From the NCBI GenBank assembly GCA_029891385.1, contig CM057229.1, positions 2,046,001-2,110,000 on the forward strand: a DNA stretch of 64,000 nt, written 5' to 3'. Below the pieces are notes generated by a model. The model was not told the DNA's origin. It did no database searches and saw nothing but the letters and a program-made list of their open reading frames with translations. This document shows, piece after piece, positions 9,790 through 20,480 of the stretch (position 1 is the stretch's first letter; each line of letters starts with the position of its first letter). This stretch comes from Erythroxylum novogranatense (taxonomy: Eukaryota; Streptophyta; Magnoliopsida; Malpighiales; Erythroxylaceae). The position numbers were made by a program, and so were the translations under genes.

Positions 9790-10660
9790 ATTTAAGAATA
9801 ACAATGGGTTGGGCTCATGGGTGTGAATATCGTTTCTCATCGAACCAAAACAAGTACGAAATAAAGGGTCTCTCGTACCGAATTTGAATGTCGATAGGTA
9901 CTAACTTGTTTTAGATGGTACCTGCAGGTACAATCCGATATTCTAAATATCGGTCAAATATCAGCCAGAATAAAAAATTTTAAAAAATAAGGATTTTTTG
10001 TAAAATTAAAAAAAAAAATGAAATCTCCCTTCTTCTCTCCTACCTCTTATTCTCCCCCTTTTCAAATTTTTTAATTAGTTATTTTATTTATTTCAACTTT
10101 TATATTTATTGTAAATTTTAATTTTATTTTAAAATAATAATAAATATTTTTATTACTAATAATAATTATAAATTAAATAAAACTTAAAATAAATTATTTT
10201 TATTTAAATTTATTTAAATAGTTTATATAATATTTATTAACAAAGTATTAATCAAATATTTATTTTTAAAATAAATAATTTAAAAATTGTTATTTATAAA
10301 CTAATATTTATTTTATATATTTTAAATTATTAGATCAAAATTTACTTGAAAATTATATATTTTAAAATGAATATAATTAAATTTAAAATATATTTTAAAT
10401 TTAATTATATTCATTAATAATTATTAAATTAATTTCATAAATTAAATTAAAATTATGATAATTATTTATTATTATGATTTTTGGAGACAAGATTAAAATA
10501 TACAATACAACAATACAATATGATAAGAGACTATTTTATAATTTTAAAAAATTTAAGGACTATTTTATAATTTTTAAAATTACTCAAACAATATCTGGTA
10601 TTATCCTATGCAGGTACAATACCGTACTAGAATCTAATCTGGTACTAAATCCGCACGACA
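9790..10660. repeat. AT-rich insertion in unit 1, related to 22.6-23.3 kb
   Basis: This part of unit 1 has no counterpart in unit 2. Its middle (about 9960-10340) is similar, in reverse orientation, to about 22616-22990: both have a CTCCCTTCTTCTCTCC-like purine/pyrimidine tract beside runs of short AT words. The flanks contain repeated GGTACNNGCAGGTACAAT-like phrases (9918 and 10610 areas). Probably a non-autonomous DNA element; exact ends were not found. Confidence 0.45.
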
Positions 10661-11239
10661 TTTGTAACATTATATTATCTTCATTATTATTTTTGCAAAA
10701 TAAAATCTTTTCAAATTTTTCTTTAAATATAGATATAAATAAAAATAAATCATTTTGGTTGTAAAGAAGTTATTATCAGGCAGCACTTTTACTCATGATC
10801 TTAATAAAATTTAAATAATTAGGATATTTTCCGTATCTTATGGAGCTCATTATCTTAATTAATTAGGATATTCTCTAATTTTGATGGATATCGTGATTTT
10901 TAACCATTTTATAATTAATAAAAAAGTGACTTCGTACCTATAATATAAATCACTGTTCATTTATTATGCTTGGATTGCCATTTTGAGTGGTCTCACTTTC
11001 CAAAGAAGAGTGACTTCGAATTTATACTATACTTCACTGGTTCATTTATTATGACTGGATTGCCATGTAATCACAAGACTATGTGCATCCAGTTCAAGAT
11101 ATATCCAGTTCAGTCATGGGAAAATCTGTGAAGAACGGAGCGTTTAGCACCATTGGCGTACGCTCAAGTATCTTCATAGCAGACACCACACCACACACGA
11201 GCTTAATAGCACGAATTACCACACATAATAACCACAAAC

Positions 11240-11870
11240 CGAATTAGTGACTGTTTGGATAAGCAAACCACACATAATAACCTCACACCGAATTAGTGAC
11301 TGTTTGGATAAGTTTCCTGAGAAGAAGTTGATAAGTAATTTTTTACTATAAAAGTCTTTTAAAAATTATATTAATTAATGAATCTATTTTTTAGTTTTTT
11401 TATATTTATATTTTATATATAATTCTTACAATACCCATAAAATTACCTTCACGGTTATTTTGAGATTTATGTAATATTATTTGAATTTTATATGTTTTAA
11501 TACTTATTTTTATATTAATTTTATTTATATTATAATTCATATAAAAATTTTGTTATATTTTTTTATTTATGTATCATTTGGTTTAAAATTATATAATAAT
11601 TAATATATTATGCTTTGCATATTGTTTAATATATTTTAAATAATATTTATATGAATAAATAATTTTATTATAAAATAAAATATAGTTAAAATTAAAAGTC
11701 TTTTATTTTTATGTTGCCAAACAATCTCTGTATAAAGTTCTTTAAAAAAAACTCTATTTTAAATAACAGTCAAACAGTTAACTGACTTTTTTTAAAAATT
11801 CTTTTAAGAAAAAATCTTTAAAAAAATTTCACTAACAAAAGCTAAACCAAACAAAAGAATATAACACAAT
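11240..11870 (+). repeat. AT-rich MITE-like family, copy 1
   Basis: Shares long blocks with 22425-23725 (interrupted), 24700-25385 (opposite strand) and 38520-39205: for example TTATTTTGAGATTTAT, TATATAATAATTAATATAT and a T-rich end with AACAGTCAAACAGTTAACTGA. The left end has CTGTTTGGATAAG, and the opposite-strand copy ends with the complementary CTATCCAAACA, so the family has short inverted ends. No coding frame. Confidence 0.65.
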
Positions 11871-12799
11871 CGCCAAACCACACTTCTGATGTTCCTCGTC
11901 GTTCTGTGTAACGTATTCCTACAAATTCATTGACCAACTCTTCCCATCAAGACAGCAATTTAGGGATGTAATTAAGAAATTACTAACCATCAAAATCCTT
12001 AAATAATACTAGATATTTTCTAAACCTTGGTTTCATATGCTAATTAGCAATATTTTCAAAATTAAATCGAAAGTTAAATTGTTAAGAGAAGAGATTTAAG
12101 ATTTCAAATATTTATTCGATATTAAATTATTAAAATGGATTAAAATTGAATAAAATTATATTTTAAATATAATTAAAGTTTTAACATAAAGTTTAATTAA
12201 AAAAGATAGTTAAAATATAAATTAATTGCTTATTTTAATTTATAAATATTGACTAGTTTATGATAATTAATCAACTGATTCAAGTAAAAGTTATTAAAGT
12301 AAATCGAATCATAAGATCAAAAATTGAATTAAAAATTTAATCAGTTCAAATTTTTTATGATTGAACCGATCAAATCAGTTTGATTTTTTTATCATAAACT
12401 AAAACTCAATTTAATCGAATGCCTTTTCTTATGGTTATGAGGTACAACGACTTGTCCGTTAGATTAAAGTCTAATTAGTCCTAATCCAGAAGGAATAATT
12501 ACTTCATAACTTCCACTTTAACTGGATAATTTCAGGCAGCTTTTATTAGTTATTAAAGAAAAGAGTGTCCATAGTTCTAAAAAGTCTTTTAAACCACCAC
12601 ACCGGTTAATATAAAGCAGAAATTGTAATTTTATCACTCAAATTAGGCTCTAACGTACAATTGAAGATACCAACTTTAGATATGATATTATCACCATGTC
12701 AGGTTTTGCTTTTCACTTTTTCAAGTAGCAAAGTGATTACCGTAATAATAACATGATCCGTTTTGCTGTCAGGAAATTTACAATTCTCTCTTTTGCTCA

Positions 12800-12990
12800 T
12801 ATTTAATATAGAAGCTAATTTTGTAGCAGATTTCTTATTTCATTTGACTCATGATCATGTTCCTGAATTTCATTATTTTCCGAACATTCCTTTTGAAATG
12901 AAATATCGTGATTTAGTTGATGTTATGTATTTACACTAGTTTTTGATTTGTGAGCTTAGCTCACCTTTTCTTTACCAAAAAAAAAAAATC
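12800..12990 (+). mobile_element. 5'-truncated LINE end with RNase H tail and poly(A)
   Basis: An open stretch from about 12805 gives EANFVADFLFHLTHDHVPEF and ends at a TAG after MYLH (12936-12938); EAN..ADFL is typical of the C-terminal end of plant LINE RNase H domains. A run of A residues closes the insert at about 12978-12989. The upstream border and target duplication were not found. It lies in the roughly 0.6-kb spacer between the two duplication units. Confidence 0.45.
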
Positions 12991-13209
12991 CTCTTTTCTG
13001 ATTAATTAACTCTTACCTTATTTTATTAAATATTATCAATATATTTATATAAGGTCCATACAAATATATAGACAAGATTATATGACACAAAATTGAAACA
13101 CCCTAATGTACACAAGATCCTCTAACCTGAATTGTTAGAAAGTGTAGAGTCAAGGGCATATATAGCTTAAGATCAACAGGAAACACAAGAAGCATACATA
13201 ACTACGTAC

Positions 13210-13350
13210 CCTTTTATTGAATTTAAGTTGATCTTCCCAGGCTTGAAGGCTTTGGATGGGGATGAAATCTCCTTCAGCCATTGTCGAAACGTGTAAGCTC
13301 ACAAGGCAGAGCATAGTAATGAAGAAAATAAGCTGTTTCGACATCTTCAC
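13210..13350 (-). pseudogene. Orphan exon 1 of the thioredoxin-like gene
   Basis: The 47-codon exon (MKMSKQLIFFITMLCLVSL...) with its GTACGT donor and upstream TATATAAA is duplicated from 9201-9341, but exons 2 and 3 are missing; similarity stops inside intron 1. Read-through would give a 66-residue peptide that has only the signal-like segment. I treat it as a gene fragment, though it may still be transcribed. Confidence 0.75.
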
Positions 13351-13749
13351 CTCCGGATTGATCCAGCTTATACTAAAACCAAAGCTTTCTAATATTGTGT
13401 ATGCGTTGGTGACAAATACTGAATGCTTATCGCATTTATATACACGTACGTACGTTTCTCAATTATACTAATATTACATATATAATGTATTTTATTTTAT
13501 GTCAACTTAGGATTTTCTTTTTATAATTTAGTTGAATGCAAGCAAATCTTTTATATTTCTTTTAAAGATCATTAGACGCATGCTATTTTGATGACATCAC
13601 GGCTTACGTGAGAATGAATTTGTTTTATAGATTAATTATTTTCATTGATATAGAATTTCATTAATAGACATTTCAGATTTTGGAATTACAAATTGTTACA
13701 TAATTACTCTCATATGAAAGAAAATTGATGAATTTTACTTAAGTAATAT

Positions 13750-14155
13750 TTGTGGATGACAAATGAGTCAGGACGGACCTGAGTCGACCCATGATATGTA
13801 CATACTCAACTGGTTAAAGGCGGGCTAGGCTAAATTTAATTTTTTAAAAAAATTCTAAAACAACATCGTTTTCTCTCTCTCTGTGAGGCCATTGGTCGGG
13901 CCAGGTTGGATAACCTTGGCTCCAGTTCTACCTGTGGCCCGATCAACCCTAGCGTCACCCTTTATTTCATACCTGGTTGGGTCGAGCAGGGCCTAGCCCA
14001 GGTCGAAATGTCATGCCCGTTAATATTTAAATTTTTTGTTTTTATATCAAAATATTATGATTATATTATCTTCATTACTATTTTAACAAAATAATTTTTT
14101 TAAAATTTTTCTTTAAATATATACATAAATAAAAATAAATCATTTTTTGTTGCAA
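13750..14155. other. GC-richer insert-like stretch in unit 2
   Basis: About 13770-14025 contains GGTCGGGCCAGG, TGGGTCGAGCAGGGCC and similar GGTY/GGGCC words seen at the ends of hAT-type MITEs, and has no counterpart in unit 1. No clean termini or target duplication were found. Confidence 0.3.
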
Positions 14156-14350
14156 AAGAAGTTACAATCAAGTCGCACCTTTACTCGTGATCTTAATAAA
14201 ATTTAAATAATTAGGATATTCTTCGGATCTTATGGATCTCATTATCTTAATAGAACTTAATTAATTAGGATGTTCGCTAAATTTTATGAATCTCGTGATT
14301 TTAACCATTTTAATTAATAAAAAAGTGACTTTGTGTGTGTATATATATAT

Positions 14351-15104
14351 TAGGAATGGAAATGGGTAGGATTCGGTTCAGGTTTTACTCTACCCATATC
14401 CTATCCATTTTTCATGACTCAACTCATATTCATATCCATATCCATATTTATCGATTTTTACGATTTACTATCCATATCCAAATCCATTGGGTTGTTCGGG
14501 TTTTTGGATATTCACCGGATTGTGTAATACATTAAAATATAACTTCTAAATAGAAAACATAAAGAGCAGATTTTTACGAACGCTCCAAATCAAAATTACT
14601 TTAATAATAATAAGTCAAGATTTTGATTTATATGTATTAAAAACCATAATAATAAAAATCATAATGTTTAGCACAAAGACAGCATACATTTTTCACAATT
14701 TAGAACTGGAATAAAGATTGAAATAACCAAAGCTTCCATAACATTCAAAACTCCATCTCCATATCATTTGCATTATTATCATCCTATAAAAAAATAAAAT
14801 ATGATGAAAAATGTGAGTACTAAAGAGTAAAGTAGAGATTTAAAAGTTGTTTTTCTCATAAAATATTAATATTTTATTATATTTAATCATAAATATTCAA
14901 GAAAAAACAGAATAAATATAGTTAATAAAAAACGAGTAGGATATGAGTATCCATGGTTTGGGTTATCACTAGACCCATATCTAAATTCATATCCACGTCC
15001 ATTTTTCAACATCCATTTAAAATCCATTTTTTAGCCTTCATATCCATTTTTTCGAGTTAGGTATTGCGGATGTTGATCGAGTTGAAAACCCACTGACATC
15101 CCTA
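14351..15104. mobile_element. Non-autonomous hAT-like MITE (754 bp)
   Basis: The ends are imperfect inverted repeats: left TAGGAATGGAAATGGGTAGG, right (reversed) TAGGGATGTCAGTGGGTTTT. TAGGGATG-type ends are common in plant hAT elements. Both sides carry ATATATAT (14343-14350 and 15105-15112), an 8-bp duplication as hAT makes, though the motif is low in complexity. Inside, CATATCCATA-like words recur near both ends. Unit 1 has no such insert at the matching site. No transposase frame. Confidence 0.65.
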
Positions 15105-15113
15105 ATATATATA

Positions 15114-15391
15114 CTTCCTCCTGTCCAAAATGAATGTTGTTTTAGAGGGATTTTAATTATTTAAAATAAGAGTCGTTCATGACTTTTCATGTATGTTTAT
15201 AATTTTACTTCCAAAATTACCCTTTAATTTCTCTCATATCTTGATTACACAGATTACATTTTTAAGACAGTTCAACATACGATTTCTCTCACATTAGTAG
15301 CACCATTAATAAGGGTATATCAAACATTTCATTAACTTTTTTAATAAGTGTGCATTTCTTTAAAACGACTTTTATTTTAGATAAGAAGGAG
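15114..15391. mobile_element. Stowaway-type MITE (Tc1/mariner, 278 bp)
   Basis: Ends CTTCCTCCTGTCCAAAATGA and, reversed, CTCCTTCTTATCTAAAATAA fit the Stowaway CTCCCTCCGTCCC... pattern with inverted termini. Target dinucleotide TA flanks both ends (15112-15113 and 15392-15393). Sequence after the right TA resumes the unit 1 match (CATACTTCACTGTTCATTTA). No coding capacity. Confidence 0.8.
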
Positions 15392-15640
15392 TACCATACT
15401 TCACTGTTCATTTATTATGCTTGGCTTGCCATTTTGAGTGGTCTCACTTTTCAAAGAAGAGTGACTTCGAATGTATACTATACTTCATTAGTTGATTTAT
15501 AATGATTGGATTGCCATGTAATCACAAGACTGTAACGAGTATAGCATAACCACCATGTGTATCCAGTTCAAGATATATAATATATTTCCTCCATCTCCAG
15601 CGGTTATATAGACAAGGGGAACAGATCCTGATGTAAATAA

Positions 15641-16489
15641 TGTTAGGGGTTCTCATAAAATAGGCCCAGCTATTAGGCCCAATTACTGAGCCCAATGGAT
15701 TCAATTGAAAGAATCTCACATTGATTAATTTAATTGTTGAAGGTATAACTTGTGTATATAAATACATGTCTTCACCCACACATTATAACACACACCATAC
15801 CATAAACACAACAACTTTAAACTATTGCAATTTAGTCCTTATGTGACCTATTTGTGATTTTGTCCTCTTAGTTTAGTTTATTTGCAGTTTAGTCATTTAT
15901 TTTGAATTAATTGCAAATTAGTTCTTTTTTAGAGACAAAGACAAAGTTTGGGAGCATTCTTCCTCGCACAAGATTGGGGAGCTATGTTGGGTAATCTTCT
16001 TTTATTTGTTTGTAGTGTAAATCTAATTTTGTTCTATATTTGTGGATTTCCTTTGGTATTTTTAGTTGTCTTCTACATTGTTGTTGTTGGTTGGGTGTCT
16101 TGTATCTATTTATTTTATATACATTTTGGATGTGGTTTTTCTGCTAGTTCGAGAAGAGTAACGACGTTTGTGTCTATCCTTGTATTGTTGGAGACATTTG
16201 GTATACTCTTTTGATTGATAATGGAGATTTTCTATACTATGTCCCGTGAGTGTTGCCTCTCGATATTTGAGAGAGTGTTACCATGTTAAAAATTCTAGTG
16301 TTCTTTAATTTTGTTGCTTGACGTTTTATTGTTACTTCCATATTCAATCCACATTGCATCCGCATATATTTTATTTTAATCCGAGCACTTTAGTCTAGCA
16401 CATCTTTGTTGTTTTTCGTTCTCATTGACAGTTAGGGATTGTTAGTCAAACAATTTCCGCTTGCTTGTTTTGGGATATCCGCATTAACA
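15641..16489 (+). mobile_element. Solo LTR candidate (849 bp)
   Basis: Starts TGTTAGGGG and ends GCATTAACA, with inverted TGTTA/TAACA ends. A TATATAAATA at 15755-15764 sits about 115 bases in and is followed by a leader-like region with TTTAGTCC repeats. Flanking pentamers (AATAA and AGAAA) do not match well, so the target duplication is decayed or the borders are slightly off. No internal element genes are near. Superfamily not assigned. Confidence 0.5.
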
Positions 16490-16947
16490 AGAAATGATGA
16501 GTAAGAATATGTGATAATGGTATAAATTCCTGTAAGGCAAGATGAAAGTTGTGCCTATGAATTAAGAAAACTAGAGAATGATTTATTGTCTCATCCAGCA
16601 TACTTGAAACTCAGAATCCACGTAATAAAACATCATACGAGGTGATCATCAACCTTATTACACAAATCCTTGTACCTCACTGAACTAAACAAGTCACTCA
16701 ACTAACATTAACGAGCTGTTTGAAACGTCACGAATTGAATTCAATTTACTTGTTTGGAACCAAAAAAAGGCAAGGAATTGAATTCACGTGGGGGTTCAAC
16801 CCCTATTGTCTTTGTAAATTGAATTCACGCCTTAATTCGCGTGAATTCAACTACAAAATGGCCAGCAATAATGACGCTTCTGGTGTTCTGTGTAAGGAGA
16901 GGAGAAGAAAAAAAGCCAAAGAGTTTAAGGAAAGGAGAAGAAATATC

Positions 16948-17505
16948 AAGTTTTAGATAAAAAAGTTAAATTTTAAAATGTTTTATTTTATTTAATTAAT
17001 AATTTATTAATAAATATTATGTAAGAGATTAAAATAAATTTAATTAATTAAAATAATTTATTTTAAGTTTATATAATATATATTATTAGTGATTTTGTTA
17101 ACTAAATATATATTATTAAATTATCTTCAAAATATATAAATTTAAAATAAAATTTGATTTAATAATTAAAATAATTTAAATAAATATTAAGTTTGAGATA
17201 AAAGTTAATTTTAAAATGTTTTATTTTATTTAATTAATAATTTATTAATAAATATTATATAAGAGATTAAAATAAATTTAATTAATTAAAATAATTTATT
17301 TTTAAGTTTATATAATATATATTATTAGTGATTCTGTTAACTAAATATATATTATTAAATTATCTTCAAAATATATAAATTTTAAATAGAACTTGATTTA
17401 ATAATTAAAACAATTTAAATAAATATTAAGTTTTAGATAAAAGTTAATGTTTAAAATGTTTTATTTAATTTAATTAATAATTTATTAATAAATATTATAT
17501 AATTA
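16948..17505. repeat. 240-bp tandem repeat, 2.3 units
   Basis: AAGTTT(T/G)AGATAAAA begins each unit at 16948, 17189 and 17428 (spacings 241 and 239). The units are very AT-rich and near-identical in long blocks. They form one arm of the foldback element. Confidence 0.85.
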
Positions 17506-17900
17506 CATTGACACTTTCAAGTAAACTTTTATTTGAAAGAAAACAAAAATTAAAAACGTTAATAAAACTAAAGAGGCGGGCCAAAAAGGTTAAAGTTGCG
17601 ATCATGAGCCCTGGCCAAAAAGGCCACCTCGCTCTCTTTATTAACGTTTTTATTTTTGTTTTTAAATTTATTTTAATATCTTATATAATATTTATTAATC
17701 AATTATTAATTAAATAAAATAAAACATTTTAAAATTAACTTTTATCTAAAACTTAATATTTATTTAAATTATTTTAATTATTAAATCAAATTTTATTTGC
17801 AATTTATATAATTTTGAAGATAATATAATTAAAATCTATCTAAAATGTTTTATTTTGGATAATATTATTTTTAGTCGAGGGTAAATGTGTTATATGAAAT

Positions 17901-18050
17901 AATTGAATTCAATTATAATATTATTGGATTTGTTCCAAACAGTATAATTGAATTCAATTATAATATTACTGGATTTGTTCCAAACAGTGTAATTGAATTC
18001 AATTATAATATTACTATATTTATTCTAAACAGTGTAAATTGAATTCAATC
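17901..18050. repeat. 45-bp tandem repeat with GAATTC core
   Basis: AATTGAATTC recurs at 17901, 17946, 17991 and 18037, and three units also share GGATTTGTTCCAAACAGT. The array sits just inside the right end of the foldback element and repeats its terminal sequence. Confidence 0.85.
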
Positions 18051-18666
18051 CCAACTTTATTAATGTAATTGAATTCAATTCGAAAGCTTCCAAATAGCTC
18101 GTAAGTATCAAGCCCCACCACACGCGAGCTTAATAGCACGAAGTATCAAAGTGCACTCCGACTTAGTAGCACAATTGCATTCCTACAAATTCTTTGACCT
18201 ACTCTTCTCACCAAGACTGCAATTTAGGGATGTAGTTAAGAATATACTAACCATCAAAATTAAACCTTGGTTTCATGTGCTAATTAGCAATGTTTTAAAA
18301 ATTAAATAAAATATTAAATTGATAAGAGAAGAGGTTTAAGATTGAAAAGATTCGATCGATATTAAATTATCATAAAACGGTTTAAAATTTGAATAAAATT
18401 GAAAATTTTAAATATGATTAAAGTTCTTAGCATAAAGTTTAATTAAAAAGGAAGATGGTTAAAATATAAATTAATTGGTTATTATGATTTATAAAAATTG
18501 ATTAGTTTATAAAAATTAATTGATTAATTAATAAATTTATTTATTTTTATCAGCAAGAATTATTAAAATAAATCGAATTAAAAGTTAAAATTGAACTAAA
18601 AATTAATCGGTTCAAAAATTTTATAATTGAACCGATTAAACTATTTCGATTTTTTTACCATAAACT

Positions 18667-18862
18667 TTTTTTTTGTCTCTCAGGAAGTGTCCACTGGGCC
18701 GAAGCCGGTGACTAATCCCCCTTCGCGGTACTGATACATTCCTTACGGGGGTTGCCGTTGGCCCAAGAGTTTGCTGTGTTCCTAAGGACATGGATCAAAT
18801 CCGAAACCTCTTGGTCAAGCGACGAAGGTATGCGCCACCTACGCCAACCCAACGAGTTTTTG
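18667..18862 (-). mobile_element. SINE with tRNA-like promoter boxes
   Basis: On the minus strand the insert has a box A-like TGGCGTAGGTGG (18846-18835), a box B-like GGTTTCGGATTTGATCC (18808-18792) and a 3' A tail (plus-strand T run at 18665-18674). ACCATAAACT flanks both sides (18657-18666 and 18863-18872), and the match may extend to about 16 bases with one mismatch. Unit 1 has the empty site at about 12393-12403 (ATCATAAACT). All features fit a tRNA-derived SINE. Confidence 0.8.
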
Positions 18863-19336
18863 ACCATAAACTACAACTGAATCCAATTGTATGCCTTTTC
18901 TTATGATTTTGAGGTGCAAGTATTTTGAATCTAGCTCGCTCTAATCTAGTTTCTCCCCTCTTCTTATCCGTCAGATTAAAGTCTAATTAGTCCTAATCCA
19001 TAAGGACTAATTACTTCATTCCGTGGATAAGGTTTAGGACACATACGCGTCAACAACTATTCATTTGTTAATTATACTCAGATCATTCGATTCCATGTCA
19101 CTCCGACGACAAGAATTCCGGCACCGGTGAGCTTTGCTAGTAGACCCCAGTCTCCGTTGACCAAAACATTCTCCGCAAGGACTTGTAGTCAACCCAATAC
19201 GACCAAAAGACCACATTGGTCTGAACGGAGTCATTATCATCAACACAGGAAAAGAGAACAAATACAAGAACAGTAGTTTCTCTTTGATTCTTCGTTTTCT
19301 CAGAACTGAAATTACACTGTACTTGTTGATTCATCA

Positions 19337-20101
19337 CTAACAGGTCGTTTCGTTCCTCCTAGGACAAAAGGCATTATTTTCATCCATCAAAATCTTCTTT
19401 TTACTAGCGATAAAGCTCTCAATTGTTCTCCTAAACTCTTCGTTGTTCATCTCCTCAATTGACTTTCTCGCCTCCGTACAGTCTCCGGCAGCTACCGTTT
19501 TCCTTCCGTTCTCAGTCTCCGACCGCCGGAGCTTTCTTTGACGGGTCCTCTCCTCCGCCACGCTCAACTCTGACCGAGTCCTTATGTAATGCTTGGGCTT
19601 CCCCTCCCGCTCGGGAACATATTCACCTGTCACAGCAAGTTCGTGACCGAAGTTCTCGGCCACCGGAGCATAACTGGCACTGTTGCAGCGAACACGTGGC
19701 GGTACCTGTGGAGTAATCTCCAGCGCGGGAGAGACAACGAGTTGGTTATACTCACCAGTGGTTGTATCCCGGCGAGTTGATAATGATAAAGATACGTACT
19801 GGTCGTAGATATGGGTCTCACAAGCGGCGGCTGCGCAGGTCGCGTTGTTGGCGGTGGATGATGAATGGTAGACGAGCAAAACGATAACGTTAAGAAGAAG
19901 AAAAACGTAGAACTCCGGTGTCGGAAGAGGAAAACGAGTGGACACTTTACCTAGTATTTGAGGGATGGACATGAAGGGCCACGAAAGGAAAACTAGAGCT
20001 GCTGCAACTTGTAAACAGGAGCTGAAGTTTCTTTTGATCTTGTACGTTCTAATAGCATCAGCTTTCTCTGCCTTGACTTTTTCCAAATCGAATGAAGACA
20101 T
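19337..20101 (-). CDS. DUF4408/DUF761-type membrane protein
   Basis: A single-exon frame of 254 residues. It begins MSSFDLEKVKAEKADAIRTY, as in plant DUF4408 proteins. Two hydrophobic segments follow (about residues 28-52 and 64-82), then a long polar, Arg- and Thr-rich middle. The C-terminal end has EEMNNEEFRRTIESFIASKK, the DUF761-like helix, near the stop. Family members are plant-specific and of unknown biochemical function; a membrane location is inferred. A minus-strand TATAAAAA at 20232-20225 lies about 125-130 bases before the ATG and supports this start. It lies directly beyond the segmental duplication. No frame damage is seen. Confidence 0.8.
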   Translation of the reverse strand: MSSFDLEKVKAEKADAIRTYKIKRNFSSCLQVAAALVFLSWPFMSIPQILGKVSTRFPLPTPEFYVFLLLNVIVLLVYHSSSTANNATCAAAACETHIYDQYVSLSLSTRRDTTTGEYNQLVVSPALEITPQVPPRVRCNSASYAPVAENFGHELAVTGEYVPEREGKPKHYIRTRSELSVAEERTRQRKLRRSETENGRKTVAAGDCTEARKSIEEMNNEEFRRTIESFIASKKKILMDENNAFCPRRNETTC

Positions 20102-20224
20102 TTTTGGTGATCTGAGTTTAGTTTCTACTGATCTGGTCTCTACTTTTGTAGGTGTTCTTGTCTTGCTTGAGGGTCTTCGGAGACGAAAGGGGAAGTCTAC
20201 GGGACGTGTATGGAGGTTTTTTCC

Positions 20225-20232
20225 TTTTTATA
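20225..20232 (-). promoter_or_regulatory. TATA box of the DUF4408-type gene
   Basis: TATAAAAA on the minus strand, about 125-130 bases before the ATG at 20101, with CT/TC-rich leader sequence between. Inferred from position. Confidence 0.5.
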
Positions 20233-20339
20233 ATAGAATTGGAGGATAGATATTTTGACGGGAATTATTTATTTTTTATCAAATATTATTTATTTAATAA
20301 TAATTCCTGTTTTTTATTACAAGAAAATTTTTTGAAACA

Positions 20340-20480
20340 ATCGGTAAAAATTACCTTTTTTGTGATTAGAAGGTCACATGTTTAAATCAATTTGTAATTA
20401 GAAGATCACAAGTTTAAATCACGGAAACAATCTATTTGTAAAAATATAAAGATAAAGTTACATACACCAATAATTCTATT
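20340..20480 (+). mobile_element. Degenerate SINE-like sequence
   Basis: AGAAGATCACAAGTTTAAAT followed by CACGGAAACAATCT resembles the box B and tail part of Au-like plant SINEs (GAGGTCACGGGTTCGAATC...GGAAACAGCCTCT). The box B-like phrase appears twice, at about 20367 and 20400. Ends and target duplication were not found. Confidence 0.45.

Larger units (their letters stand above)
9128..12510. repeat. Segmental tandem duplication, unit 1
   Basis: Collinear matches with unit 2: 9128-9740 with 13128-13750; 10763-10950 with 14158-14335; 10950-11100 with 15394-15580; 11190-11215 with 18113-18142; 11920-12420 with 18180-18660; 12420-12510 with 18885-19020. The left border lies inside intron 1 of the thioredoxin-like gene. 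Unit 1 lacks the five insertions found in unit 2 but has its own insertions (about 9790-10660 and 11240-11870). Confidence 0.75.
16712..18101. mobile_element. Large foldback MITE with TAA target duplication (1.39 kb)
   Basis: Ends CGAGCTGTTTGAAAC and, reversed, CGAGCTATTTGGAAG form inverted termini followed on both sides by GAATTGAATTCAATT. TAA flanks both ends (16709-16711 and 18102-18104), as for PIF/Harbinger-type elements. Inside are roughly 240-bp tandem units (starting 16948, 17189, 17428) whose reverse complement fills about 17635-17830, so much of the element can fold on itself around a GC-richer loop at 17574-17632. A 45-bp array with GAATTC stands at 17901-18050. No transposase frame. 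Confidence 0.6.
13128..19030. repeat. Segmental tandem duplication, unit 2, swollen by insertions
   Basis: Direct repeat of unit 1 (9128-12510), expanded from about 3.4 to 5.9 kb. The added sequence is a hAT-like MITE (14351-15104), a Stowaway MITE (15114-15391), a solo-LTR candidate (15641-16489), a foldback element (16712-18101) and a SINE (18667-18862). Comparison with unit 1 shows the empty site for several of these. Sequence drift between the units is substantial, so the duplication is old. Confidence 0.75.

Noticed and set aside
15948..16214. 88-codon hydrophobic plus-strand frame
   Set aside because: Lies inside the solo-LTR candidate and is T-rich; hydrophobicity follows from composition.
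16720..16956. 78-codon frame at the left of the foldback element
   Set aside because: Spans the terminal repeat and a purine-rich patch; no homology sign.
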